DNA of 33,585 bases from CAYSTL01 sp964516805 (GTDB lineage Archaea > Thermoplasmatota > Thermoplasmata > Halarchaeoplasmatales > Halarchaeoplasmataceae), in the NCBI GenBank assembly GCA_964516805.1, contig CAZEXI010000021.1:1-33585 (forward strand), in the 5' to 3' direction. The notes under the pieces are model-generated. The model was not told the DNA's origin, searched no databases, and worked only from the letters and a program-made list of their open reading frames with translations. Made by a program: the position numbers and the translations under genes. Of the stretch, positions 10,132 through 17,943 are shown piece after piece; the stretch's first letter is position 1, and every line of letters begins with the position of its first letter.

Positions 10132-11894
10132 ATCCTAATGATGTTGGTCAGCCTTAGAAATATATAAACAAACTGTATAGATAACATGAATAGCGGTAGA
10201 TATTTTTTTTCTTTGCTTACTAAAGTAGAAGCAACTAGGCCTATTATCGGGAAGGCAATTAGATAATCAATATCGTTTAACCAAAACATGGGTAAAAAGA
10301 ACAATGGCAGAATCAGATAAGATTTTGGATATTCTAGAATATCATCTTCTATAAATCTAGGGAGATATGATAATAAAAATATTGATATGAATAAAACTAC
10401 CATCATCCCTAAGATTGTCCCTGTTATTTCGGGGTTTCTAACAAGATTAATTGTTTGATAAGTATTTTTATTAGGTAATCCATCTGTAATCTCATAAGTC
10501 CTGATCTTCCAAATTGATGGAGACAAAAAACCGATAAAGAATATTGTTATATTAGATAATGAAAACAATAAACTACTTTTCAAAGTGTACAATTCTGTAC
10601 TGTATTTGAAAACTGACCATAAAAGAACGAATGATATAGATAATAAAATCAATATTTTATATTCTGTGAGGAGCACAGCTAAGGATATTGATCCAAGAAT
10701 TGAACCGATAATCAATTGTTTATCTAAGTATTTATCATCATTATTATAATAGGATGAAACAAAAGAAGCAAATAAACCTAGAAATACAGCTATACAGACG
10801 ATGAAAAATATATAAGGAAAATGTAAAACATATGATGGGTCTAATGCATATCCACTATTATGGACAATTTCGTATCCGTTATGTTCTTGTTCAGCAAACG
10901 AATCTATTAAATGAGTAACTGATATACCTAATAATGAAACTGAAATTGTGATAGATAAAATCACTTTATTGATCTTAGGTTTTATTCTATACAATAGGTC
11001 TCTTTTGATTAACCAAAAAGTTAGTATTAATGACATTATAGAAAATATGAAAAAATACATTATCAAGAAAAGAGACCTCTGTTGCATTACAAGTCCTTGT
11101 GCTAATCCAACTTCATTTGTATAACCAAAAATGCTTGGGAAAACTTCACGGACTGAATAATTATAATTTAGTAAAAATCCATAATATTTGTTATATATTC
11201 TAAAAGTAAAATGATCAAAGAGAATCACACCCTCTTTTTCTAAAGATATGACAGTAGGAACTGTAGAGTTGATTATCCACATAACTATCCATATTCCCAT
11301 TCCGCTGAAAAATACAGCGCTGATTTTTTTCACTATGGGTTTGTACATATTATCTTTAAACAAATCAAATATTTTTTGCAATTTTATCTTGAAAGCAACG
11401 TAAACAGCTGATAAAATAGATAAAGAAGCAAGCATGAATCTTAGACCAGGACTTACAGATTCATCGAACAAAAGATATTTTGGATAAATATAAGGTATTT
11501 TATCAATAAATGTAAATTCTTCTCCATAATAGCTGTACAAATAAGAATATTCAACACCACCAAAACCAAAAATATAATGATCTATGAAGGGTGGTAATAT
11601 CACTATCCAGAAACCTAATAAGATCATATTATAAACTTTTCTTAAATCTGTTCCACTTGCTATTTTTATAACAAGTACACCTAAAATTAGGACAGGAAAA
11701 TTAAAAGCTATATGCTGAGCCAAAATATACAAACTAAAGCTCGGATAATCAAAGAATAAAGATTCAGCAAGAGACCGTATTACACCTAAGATTACTAAGT
11801 AGATGAAAGCAGTAAAAATTGTAAATCTGTCTTTTTCTAAGAAATTAAATAAACTATTTAGATTCAATTTTTTTAAATTTGATATAGGTTTCAT
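10128..11894 (-). CDS. Polytopic membrane protein, probable degenerate UbiA-like paralogue
   Basis: 588 residues with roughly a dozen or more membrane segments. No standard motif stands out. Its C-terminal half can be laid by eye over the UbiA protein coded at 25207: the entry segment YRIKPKINK against KSIKPFRSL, then a helix ending in YYNNDDKYLDK (N384, N385, D386, D387, D391) against MINDFYDIKID, then WSVFKYSTELYTLKSSLLF against YSVPPVRLKNKIYG, then LPRFIEDD where the second Asp motif should be. The PDRP loop is missing and both Asp motifs are eroded, so catalysis is doubtful. It may be a lipid- or isoprenoid-binding relative, or an unrelated polytopic protein. The gene stands alone, convergent with its left neighbour and divergent from the VWA array. 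Confidence 0.8.
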   Translation of the reverse strand: MKPISNLKKLNLNSLFNFLEKDRFTIFTAFIYLVILGVIRSLAESLFFDYPSFSLYILAQHIAFNFPVLILGVLVIKIASGTDLRKVYNMILLGFWIVILPPFIDHYIFGFGGVEYSYLYSYYGEEFTFIDKIPYIYPKYLLFDESVSPGLRFMLASLSILSAVYVAFKIKLQKIFDLFKDNMYKPIVKKISAVFFSGMGIWIVMWIINSTVPTVISLEKEGVILFDHFTFRIYNKYYGFLLNYNYSVREVFPSIFGYTNEVGLAQGLVMQQRSLFLIMYFFIFSIMSLILTFWLIKRDLLYRIKPKINKVILSITISVSLLGISVTHLIDSFAEQEHNGYEIVHNSGYALDPSYVLHFPYIFFIVCIAVFLGLFASFVSSYYNNDDKYLDKQLIIGSILGSISLAVLLTEYKILILLSISFVLLWSVFKYSTELYTLKSSLLFSLSNITIFFIGFLSPSIWKIRTYEITDGLPNKNTYQTINLVRNPEITGTILGMMVVLFISIFLLSYLPRFIEDDILEYPKSYLILPLFFLPMFWLNDIDYLIAFPIIGLVASTLVSKEKKYLPLFMLSIQFVYIFLRLTNIIRI

Positions 11895-11904
11895 AAACCA
11901 AAGA

Positions 11905-12060
11905 ATAATAGTACGATTTAGTATAATTTATTTTTGGATTTTACCATCAATAGAAGTTTTTATATCTAGTAGAAGACCTGGTTTATATTGGGATATCTGA
12001 TACAAAATAATAATTTAAATCTGATTTCGAAGTTGAAATAAAAGATTTTAAAATTGCAAA
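11905..12060 (+). pseudogene. Possible decayed remnant of a signal-peptide/RPGxY surface gene
   Basis: One plus-strand frame ends at a TGA (11998-12000) and reads a hydrophobic stretch followed by SSRRPGLYWDI. The VWA gene just downstream reads STYKRPGPYFDVEV directly after its own hydrophobic leader, and the DNA shares AGACCTGG and ATATT at matched spacing. A few bases on, another frame reads DFEVEIKD, like the FDVEVK that follows in the intact gene. No usable start and no intact product are visible. It may be a fragment left by duplication of the VWA gene's 5' end, or a chance match. Confidence 0.35.
11917..11930 (-). promoter_or_regulatory. TATA-like box for the polytopic membrane protein
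   Basis: On the minus strand the sequence reads TAAATTATAC, centred about 28-30 bases before the ATG at 11894. This fits a leaderless archaeal promoter. Confidence 0.5.
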
Positions 12061-12186
12061 TTAAAGGTCATTATAATCGCAAATGTGCACTTAATTCTTA
12101 TATATGTATTGAAGAAGTTAGAAAGAGAAAATAAGGAAAGTCAAACTGAAGCTAACTGATTTGAAGGCAGTAAATAAAATGAATGA

Positions 12187-12198
12187 TAATATATATCT
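12187..12198 (+). promoter_or_regulatory. TATA box of the four-gene VWA/AAA+ array
   Basis: AATATATATC is centred near 12192, 26 bases before the ATG at 12218, the geometry of a leaderless archaeal transcript. A second TATA-like site (CTTATATATGT) near 12098 could give a leader of about 95 bases. Confidence 0.55.
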
Positions 12199-12217
12199 AT
12201 GAAAAAATGAAATAGAT

Positions 12218-13666
12218 ATGATGAAAAAAATTTCGTCAATATATAAACAAATTAAATTATCTTTAATCGATAAGAACGAACACAAAACAATCGGAACCTT
12301 AATTTTATTTAATTTAATAATAGTTGTAATGTCTACTTTTATTCTCACGAGTACAATTTCAGCTTCATCTACATATAAGAGACCTGGACCATATTTTGAC
12401 GTGGAGGTTAAAACAAATATAGATGAAATATGGCCAACTCAATCTAATAAGAAACCTAATACTTGCAGGGTCAATCTTTCATTCCAAGCTAAGGGAAGAG
12501 AAGCTTTGATTTTTGATCCACAGAATACAATGTTGATACTTGATTGCTCTCAAAGTATGAGGATAAACGATCCAAACCAAACGATGATTTCCTCGACTAA
12601 GGGTTACATAGATAATATGAATTATCCTGATGAGGCAGGGATAGTAAAGATGTCATCTAATGGATCATTAGTACAAAACCTTACAGGAAACTATGAAATT
12701 TTAAAAAATAAATTAGAACTTAGTACAGAACCTGGTGGTAGAACAAATTTTGAGAGATCGATCAATTTAGCAACTGATGAACTCTTAAAAAATGCTGATC
12801 CAGATAAAAAGCGTATAGAAATTTTATTAACTGATGGCAGGGCAACAGATAATGTAACTGAAGATACTATAAAAAGGGTTAGAGATAAAAATATAACGAT
12901 CTATCCGATTGGCTTTGGAGAAGATGTTAATTCTAACCTTTTAAAGTGGATAGCAAATGAAACAGAAGGCAAATATCATCATCTAAATAATTTAACCAGC
13001 TTAGAGCAAGTATATCTTGATATATCAAATAGAGAGTATACCAATTCAACAGGTGAGGATTTAGATTTAAAAATTAATTTTGAGGAACATATCAGTGTTG
13101 ATCCAAATAGTTTTACTGTCTCACCTACAAATATAACTGATTTTAAAGGAAAAACAAATGTCTCATGGGATTTTAACAAGACCTTTGTTTTAGGAGAATC
13201 TTGGAATGTGAGATTCAATATCAGTACGGATAAAAAAGGAAAACAATCGGTATATTCGAACAGATCTGGAATATATTATACTAGGCCATGGGACGATCGT
13301 GAAAACTTCACATCGTTACCAGATCTTCAGATTATGGGGAAAGTGAAGAGAATAATTCTTCTGCCGCCCCCTCCTCCTCCGCCAACATCACCTTCACCAC
13401 CACCAGTTGAAGCATTCCCAATATCAACTTCACCCATGGCAACAACTACGATAGTTCCTCAAGCTACTTTACAACCTATAGCACAAACTGCAGGTTACCA
13501 AGCTTTGTTTGCACCACTGTTAGGTTTAGGTGTTGGTGAAGTTCTAAAAGGAAATATGAAGGTTGGACAAGAAGAGGGCATAAGTATGAGTTCTGGAAAA
13601 AAACCAGATGAAGAAGAAAAGAGTAAGGAAGTAGAGAATTTAGGTTATACATTCAACGAGCGTTGA
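12218..13666 (+). CDS. Membrane-anchored von Willebrand factor A protein
   Basis: 482 residues. A basic N-terminus leads to a hydrophobic signal or anchor at about 27-48, then the motif YKRPGPYFDVEV. Residues about 100-275 form a VWA domain with a complete MIDAS: D109-C-S-Q-S, the Thr in GGRTNF and the Asp in LLTDGRA, then YPIGFG. A metal-dependent protein-binding surface outside the cell is therefore likely. About 285-375 is a beta-rich domain resembling those that follow VWA in other surface proteins. Then comes a Pro-rich linker (seven prolines in a row), a mildly hydrophobic segment around 421-440 and a charged tail. First gene of a same-strand array: its TGA (13664-13666) lies five bases before the ATG of the AAA+ gene. 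Specific ligand unknown. Confidence 0.88.
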   Translation: MMKKISSIYKQIKLSLIDKNEHKTIGTLILFNLIIVVMSTFILTSTISASSTYKRPGPYFDVEVKTNIDEIWPTQSNKKPNTCRVNLSFQAKGREALIFDPQNTMLILDCSQSMRINDPNQTMISSTKGYIDNMNYPDEAGIVKMSSNGSLVQNLTGNYEILKNKLELSTEPGGRTNFERSINLATDELLKNADPDKKRIEILLTDGRATDNVTEDTIKRVRDKNITIYPIGFGEDVNSNLLKWIANETEGKYHHLNNLTSLEQVYLDISNREYTNSTGEDLDLKINFEEHISVDPNSFTVSPTNITDFKGKTNVSWDFNKTFVLGESWNVRFNISTDKKGKQSVYSNRSGIYYTRPWDDRENFTSLPDLQIMGKVKRIILLPPPPPPPTSPSPPPVEAFPISTSPMATTTIVPQATLQPIAQTAGYQALFAPLLGLGVGEVLKGNMKVGQEEGISMSSGKKPDEEEKSKEVENLGYTFNER

Positions 13667-13671
13667 TAAAT

Positions 13672-16600
13672 ATGAAAATGGAAATAAACAAGATAGTAGC
13701 GTTAACCTTTGTCGTCTTAATATTGATAAGTGGTTTCACTATATTGAGTGTAAATGCAGCTTCTAAAGGGTCTAAATCATTGAAAAGTAATGGATTTACA
13801 GAGAGATTTGGTTTGAATTACACTCCTGAAAATCCATCTCCTGATCAAGATGTAAAAATAACCATCGATAGTAATGATAATAAAAATATAGCTAGATCAT
13901 TGATTTATTTCCAATATAAAACTCCTAGTATGGATGAATATTCATCTGTTGGAAATATTGAAATGCAATCAACTGAAGATCAATATCAAATGGAAGGAGT
14001 GATAAATGGAAATGAATATCACGGGCAGCCAGGTATTGAAGTTAAATTTTGGGTTAATGCAACATTAGACAGTATAGATTGGTTCAAGTCGGATGAGTAC
14101 ATTTATACAGTAAAAAAGGAAGGTGGATGGATAAATGATGACTTTTCTGATAATCTAAGATATTCTTACGAGCCAATAGATCCAAAATCTAACGAGAGTG
14201 TAAAAGTTACATTAGAAAAAAAGGTTGATGTCGAAATAAATTCTGCTTTGATAATGGCAGAGATAGACCAGCCAGGTACGAGTCCCCAGGAAGGAAGTAT
14301 AGAATTTGAGAAGAAGAATCAGATTTGGAAGGCAACCATACCTGCTTATCCAAGAAATACTTCTGTTGATTTTCATATATCTGCTTACGATAAATATAAT
14401 CAAGAAATCGAGTCAGCAAATAACGAATATACCGTAAAAAGTAATATTACAATAAAACCTCTGATAGTTGTAAAAGATAAATTTGAAAATGATAAGGTCG
14501 ATGGAGCAGAGGTTACCGTTAAAAATGAATCTGAGACTGTTGTATATGAAGGAAAAGTCAAAAATGGTAAGTTAAATATTGAAGAATCATTAAAGCCTGG
14601 GAGTTATGATCTTAAAGTTAATTATAAAGGAGAGAGTAAAAGCAAAAGTATTGAATTAACAGGAAAAGAATCAGAGGAACAAGCCACATACACGTTCAAA
14701 TTTGAGACTAAAAGTTCTATGAAACATGGGATGATTTCTTTCCCACAAGAGTATATTTTATTGAGCTTGTTAGGAAGTATTCTTATACCTCTGTTATTGC
14801 TAGGATTTGTGTATAAAAAGAAAGAAGAAAAGCAGATTGAGTTAGTAGAAGGAAAACAAGGAGAAACTAGTTCAACTCATCCTATCATTGATGATTTCTG
14901 GGAAAGGATCGTGAGGGAGACTGGAGAACCACAGCATCTGATTCCAGTAGGATTCTTTTTCTTATCTCTATTTGGACTTAGTTTCATACCATTTTACCCT
15001 TGGTGGATGATAGGTATAGTTTCAATTGTCATAGGTGCAGTATCTTATAAATATCCATATAATTCACTGCTTATATTGGCACTTTTTGTCACTGGTTCTG
15101 CAGCATATCAATCCCCAGAATTCGGTCTAGTAATGCTTGTATTTTCGCTGTTGATATTATTGGTATCTTTCTTTGATTGGAAATTCGGTTTCCTTGTATT
15201 TTTGATAATATTCCTAGCGAGAATAGGTGCCATTTACTTTGTACCTGTGATGTCGGTTGTTTTATTCTCTATCTATCTGAGTGTTATCTCTACAGCTGTT
15301 GCGGGTATATTTTTGGTACTTCTATCATCAAGTAGTAATTTTGAATTGTTAGGTTTCGTTACTACATCCCCTCATAAAACAGCATTCATGAGATTTGATA
15401 AACCGGTAGTTTCTAATTTTAAGCCTTCAAGTTTAGGAGAGTCTTTGGCGGGCATAGGAAATGCTAATGCGGATATAATCGGTGAAATTCTAGCCAATAA
15501 TTTTGGTGCATCTATTTTACCATTCTTTCAGGTTTTGTTATGGTGTATAGCTTTATATCTCATTTATATGATAGTTGAAACTAGAGAACCTAAGTTGAAT
15601 AAATTAATTCAATGGGTCAAATATCCATTAAAGAAGGATTGGAAAAAGACAGCATCCGCATCAATATTACTAGGTATATCTCCTATTTTCGGACTTTTGT
15701 ATTTTGATTATTTTGCTGGAATGAAGACTTTAGATATCATTTGGATAGGTCTGCTTTTAGTTGGAGGAGTTGTCCTTTCATTCGTGTCTATTGGATTAGG
15801 TTTCATGACAAAAAGCCTATTTAGAGAATATTATAGAAGTCAGCTTGGTATATCTGATGTTGGTACTAGGATCGCTGAAATGGCAGATCTAGGGGAAACA
15901 CCATTTAAAAATGTAGGTGGATTGACTGATGTAAAGAATGAAGTAAAAGAAAGTATACTTATGCCGCTACTTCGCCCAGACATATCCGAGAAATTTGGTG
16001 TAGAAACGTCTAAGGGTATGATGCTTTATGGACCTCCAGGTTGCGGTAAAACACTACTGATGAAAGCATTAGCAACTGAATTAGACGTAGAGATGATCAA
16101 CGTAAAATGTGGGGATGTGATGTCTCGATGGTATGGTGAATCAGAAGAAAGTATGATGAAACTTTTCAAGGCTGCGAGAGAAAGAAAACCATGTATAATT
16201 TTCTTTGATGAGATCGATGCTATTGCAAAGAAAAGGGATATGTATTCTGCCGATGATGTAACTCCAAGATTATTATCACTATTACTCTCTGAATTAGATG
16301 GTATGGACAGATCTGAAGGCATCATAATGGTTGGATCAACTAACAAACCAGATATGGTCGATCCAGCTTTATTGAGACCAGGTAGATTTGATAAAATTAT
16401 CTATGTACCTCCACCAGATAAAGAGGAACGTAAGGATATTATGAACATACATTTCAGAGATAAACCTCTATCATCCAATGTAGACTTAGATAAGTTTGCT
16501 AGAAAGACTGAAGGCTTTTCTGGTGCTGATTTAGCCAATCTAGCAAAAGAAAGTGCTACTAGGACAATGAGAAAATCAATAGATACTGGTGGTATGAAGA

Positions 16601-17538
16601 AGATAACAGAGAAGGATATAGACGAAGTTCTGCATAAGATGAATCCGAGTATAACACCTTCCATGAAAGAAGAATATGAGAGAGTGAAGTCAAAATACGA
16701 GAGAAAGATACATGAGACAAAAGAACCGGAAATGGAAAGAGGAATTACTTTAGAGGACATTCCAGACTTGGATGAAGAAAAACAGGTGCTTAGAGAAGAG
16801 ATACTTCACCCGATCACTGAAACAGATTTAGTAAGGGAATTTGATATATCTGGAACAAAGAATTTGTTGTTGTACGGTCCAAAGGGATGCCAGAAATTGA
16901 GTATTTTGAAAGCAGCAGGCAATGAAATTGGTATTCCAATGAGAGTTATTACAGGAATGGAGTTCAAAGAAGTAGTATCAGAAGGAGGCCGAGAGGTAGT
17001 AGATAAATTATTCGATGAAATGAGAGATATGGCGCCTTCTGTTATGGTATTCACAGAAATTGAAAAGATAGCCCCTTCGAATTTAGATAGTCAGGAAGAG
17101 AAGAATATATTCGAATCATTCCTCAATCTGATGAAGGATATAGAAGAAGTAAATAATGTCACATTGATAGGTACTAGTCATTATCCAGCCAGGCTGAATG
17201 AGGATATATTTGAAAGAGGAAGATTTGAGAAAAGAATGTTCATCCCTGCTCCCGATTTAGAGAGACGAGAAGAACTATTTGAAATACATCTTGATTCAAT
17301 ACCTACTGAAGAAGGGATTGATTATAAGAAACTAGCGAAAAAATCAGATAGATTCACTTCTGATGATATAAAGAGCTGTATAGAAGATGCCAAGATCAAA
17401 GCACTAAGTAGAAGTAAGAAAGGAGAAGCAAAAGTAACACAGGAAGACCTTGAAGAATCGATAGAAGAAACTCAATCCTCATTAAAAGAGGATATGATAA
17501 AATCAGCTGAAAGATTCAAGGATGAGTGGAATCGATGA
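13672..17538 (+). CDS. Polytopic membrane protein with ectodomain and CDC48-like tandem AAA+ module
   Basis: 1288 residues from ATG 13672; an in-frame TTG at 13663 is less likely. A signal peptide (to about residue 29) precedes a beta-rich ectodomain; its last part (about 255-345) resembles carboxypeptidase-regulatory Ig-like folds. A helix at about 361-384 is followed by around eight more membrane segments to about 725. The cytoplasmic part is a tandem AAA+ of CDC48/FtsH type. The first domain is intact: Walker A GPPGCGKT (787-794), Walker B FFDEID (D846, E847), sensor-1 N891, arginine region RPGR (902-905). The second is degenerate: GPKGCQKL (1069-1076) and FTEIE, with Thr at 1128 instead of the Walker B Asp. 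The protein probably unfolds or remodels membrane or surface partners with ATP; the neighbouring VWA proteins are the obvious candidates. Its coupling to an exported domain is unusual. Confidence 0.92.
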   Translation: MKMEINKIVALTFVVLILISGFTILSVNAASKGSKSLKSNGFTERFGLNYTPENPSPDQDVKITIDSNDNKNIARSLIYFQYKTPSMDEYSSVGNIEMQSTEDQYQMEGVINGNEYHGQPGIEVKFWVNATLDSIDWFKSDEYIYTVKKEGGWINDDFSDNLRYSYEPIDPKSNESVKVTLEKKVDVEINSALIMAEIDQPGTSPQEGSIEFEKKNQIWKATIPAYPRNTSVDFHISAYDKYNQEIESANNEYTVKSNITIKPLIVVKDKFENDKVDGAEVTVKNESETVVYEGKVKNGKLNIEESLKPGSYDLKVNYKGESKSKSIELTGKESEEQATYTFKFETKSSMKHGMISFPQEYILLSLLGSILIPLLLLGFVYKKKEEKQIELVEGKQGETSSTHPIIDDFWERIVRETGEPQHLIPVGFFFLSLFGLSFIPFYPWWMIGIVSIVIGAVSYKYPYNSLLILALFVTGSAAYQSPEFGLVMLVFSLLILLVSFFDWKFGFLVFLIIFLARIGAIYFVPVMSVVLFSIYLSVISTAVAGIFLVLLSSSSNFELLGFVTTSPHKTAFMRFDKPVVSNFKPSSLGESLAGIGNANADIIGEILANNFGASILPFFQVLLWCIALYLIYMIVETREPKLNKLIQWVKYPLKKDWKKTASASILLGISPIFGLLYFDYFAGMKTLDIIWIGLLLVGGVVLSFVSIGLGFMTKSLFREYYRSQLGISDVGTRIAEMADLGETPFKNVGGLTDVKNEVKESILMPLLRPDISEKFGVETSKGMMLYGPPGCGKTLLMKALATELDVEMINVKCGDVMSRWYGESEESMMKLFKAARERKPCIIFFDEIDAIAKKRDMYSADDVTPRLLSLLLSELDGMDRSEGIIMVGSTNKPDMVDPALLRPGRFDKIIYVPPPDKEERKDIMNIHFRDKPLSSNVDLDKFARKTEGFSGADLANLAKESATRTMRKSIDTGGMKKITEKDIDEVLHKMNPSITPSMKEEYERVKSKYERKIHETKEPEMERGITLEDIPDLDEEKQVLREEILHPITETDLVREFDISGTKNLLLYGPKGCQKLSILKAAGNEIGIPMRVITGMEFKEVVSEGGREVVDKLFDEMRDMAPSVMVFTEIEKIAPSNLDSQEEKNIFESFLNLMKDIEEVNNVTLIGTSHYPARLNEDIFERGRFEKRMFIPAPDLERREELFEIHLDSIPTEEGIDYKKLAKKSDRFTSDDIKSCIEDAKIKALSRSKKGEAKVTQEDLEESIEETQSSLKEDMIKSAERFKDEWNR

Positions 17539-17891
17539 GAGATAGGGTACTGTTATTCTTAGCGGTTGTAGGATTTATTATCCTACTATCTTTAGGAATT
17601 TCACCTCTCTGGTCTATTGGAATATTGGTATTTGCATTAATAGGATACTTGGGATTAAGGTATCCAAATGGTGCCTCAGATATAAAAACGAACAAAAAAG
17701 AAGCTGCATACTCGATATTGAGTATTTTGATGATATTGGTAGTAGTCTACCTACTCTATACAGTACTTAAAATAGTAAATTTACCCCCAATTGTTGACTT
17801 AATTACCATGGCAAGCTGGTTGGGGGTAATAGGAGTTTTTCTACTATCAATATTTTATCCGGATGGCTATGACAAAATAAGTTTAGGTTAG
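17535..17891 (+). CDS. Small four-helix membrane protein
   Basis: 118 residues from the ATG at 17535, which overlaps the AAA+ gene's stop as ATGA; an in-frame GTG at 17526 is the alternative. Four hydrophobic segments can be seen (about 3-20, 22-38, 55-80 and 87-108), with a short charged loop (SDIKTNKKEA) in the middle. I recognise no family. The coupled start and its place between the AAA+ protein and the giant VWA protein suggest a subunit or accessory of the same membrane complex. The sequence ATTCAAGGATG precedes its start and also precedes the start of the next gene. Confidence 0.8.
   Translation: MRDRVLLFLAVVGFIILLSLGISPLWSIGILVFALIGYLGLRYPNGASDIKTNKKEAAYSILSILMILVVVYLLYTVLKIVNLPPIVDLITMASWLGVIGVFLLSIFYPDGYDKISLG
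17781..17829 (+). repeat. Perfect 10-base inverted repeat inside the small membrane protein gene
   Basis: TTACCCCCAA (17781-17790) and TTGGGGGTAA (17820-17829) are exact reverse complements around a 29-base loop. Three G-U pairs can extend the stem inward in RNA. Runs of five C and five G are rare in this AT-rich DNA. It lies about 60 bases before the gene's stop and could be an RNA hairpin or coincidence. Confidence 0.6.
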
Positions 17892-17943
17892 ATAATATGA
17901 TTAGTTTCAAAATAAAGGTCAAAAATTCAAGGATGTGGAACTT

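Noticed and set aside
11803..12000. 65-codon plus-strand frame overlapping the 5' end of the UbiA-like gene
   Set aside because: Its first third is the antisense of a real gene; only the end (RRPGLYWDI) is of interest and is reported as a possible remnant.
12180..12216. Three tiny frames (MNDNIYL, MKK, MK) before the first VWA gene, resembling leader peptides
   Set aside because: The best TATA box (near 12192) would start transcription at the gene's ATG, leaving them outside the message.
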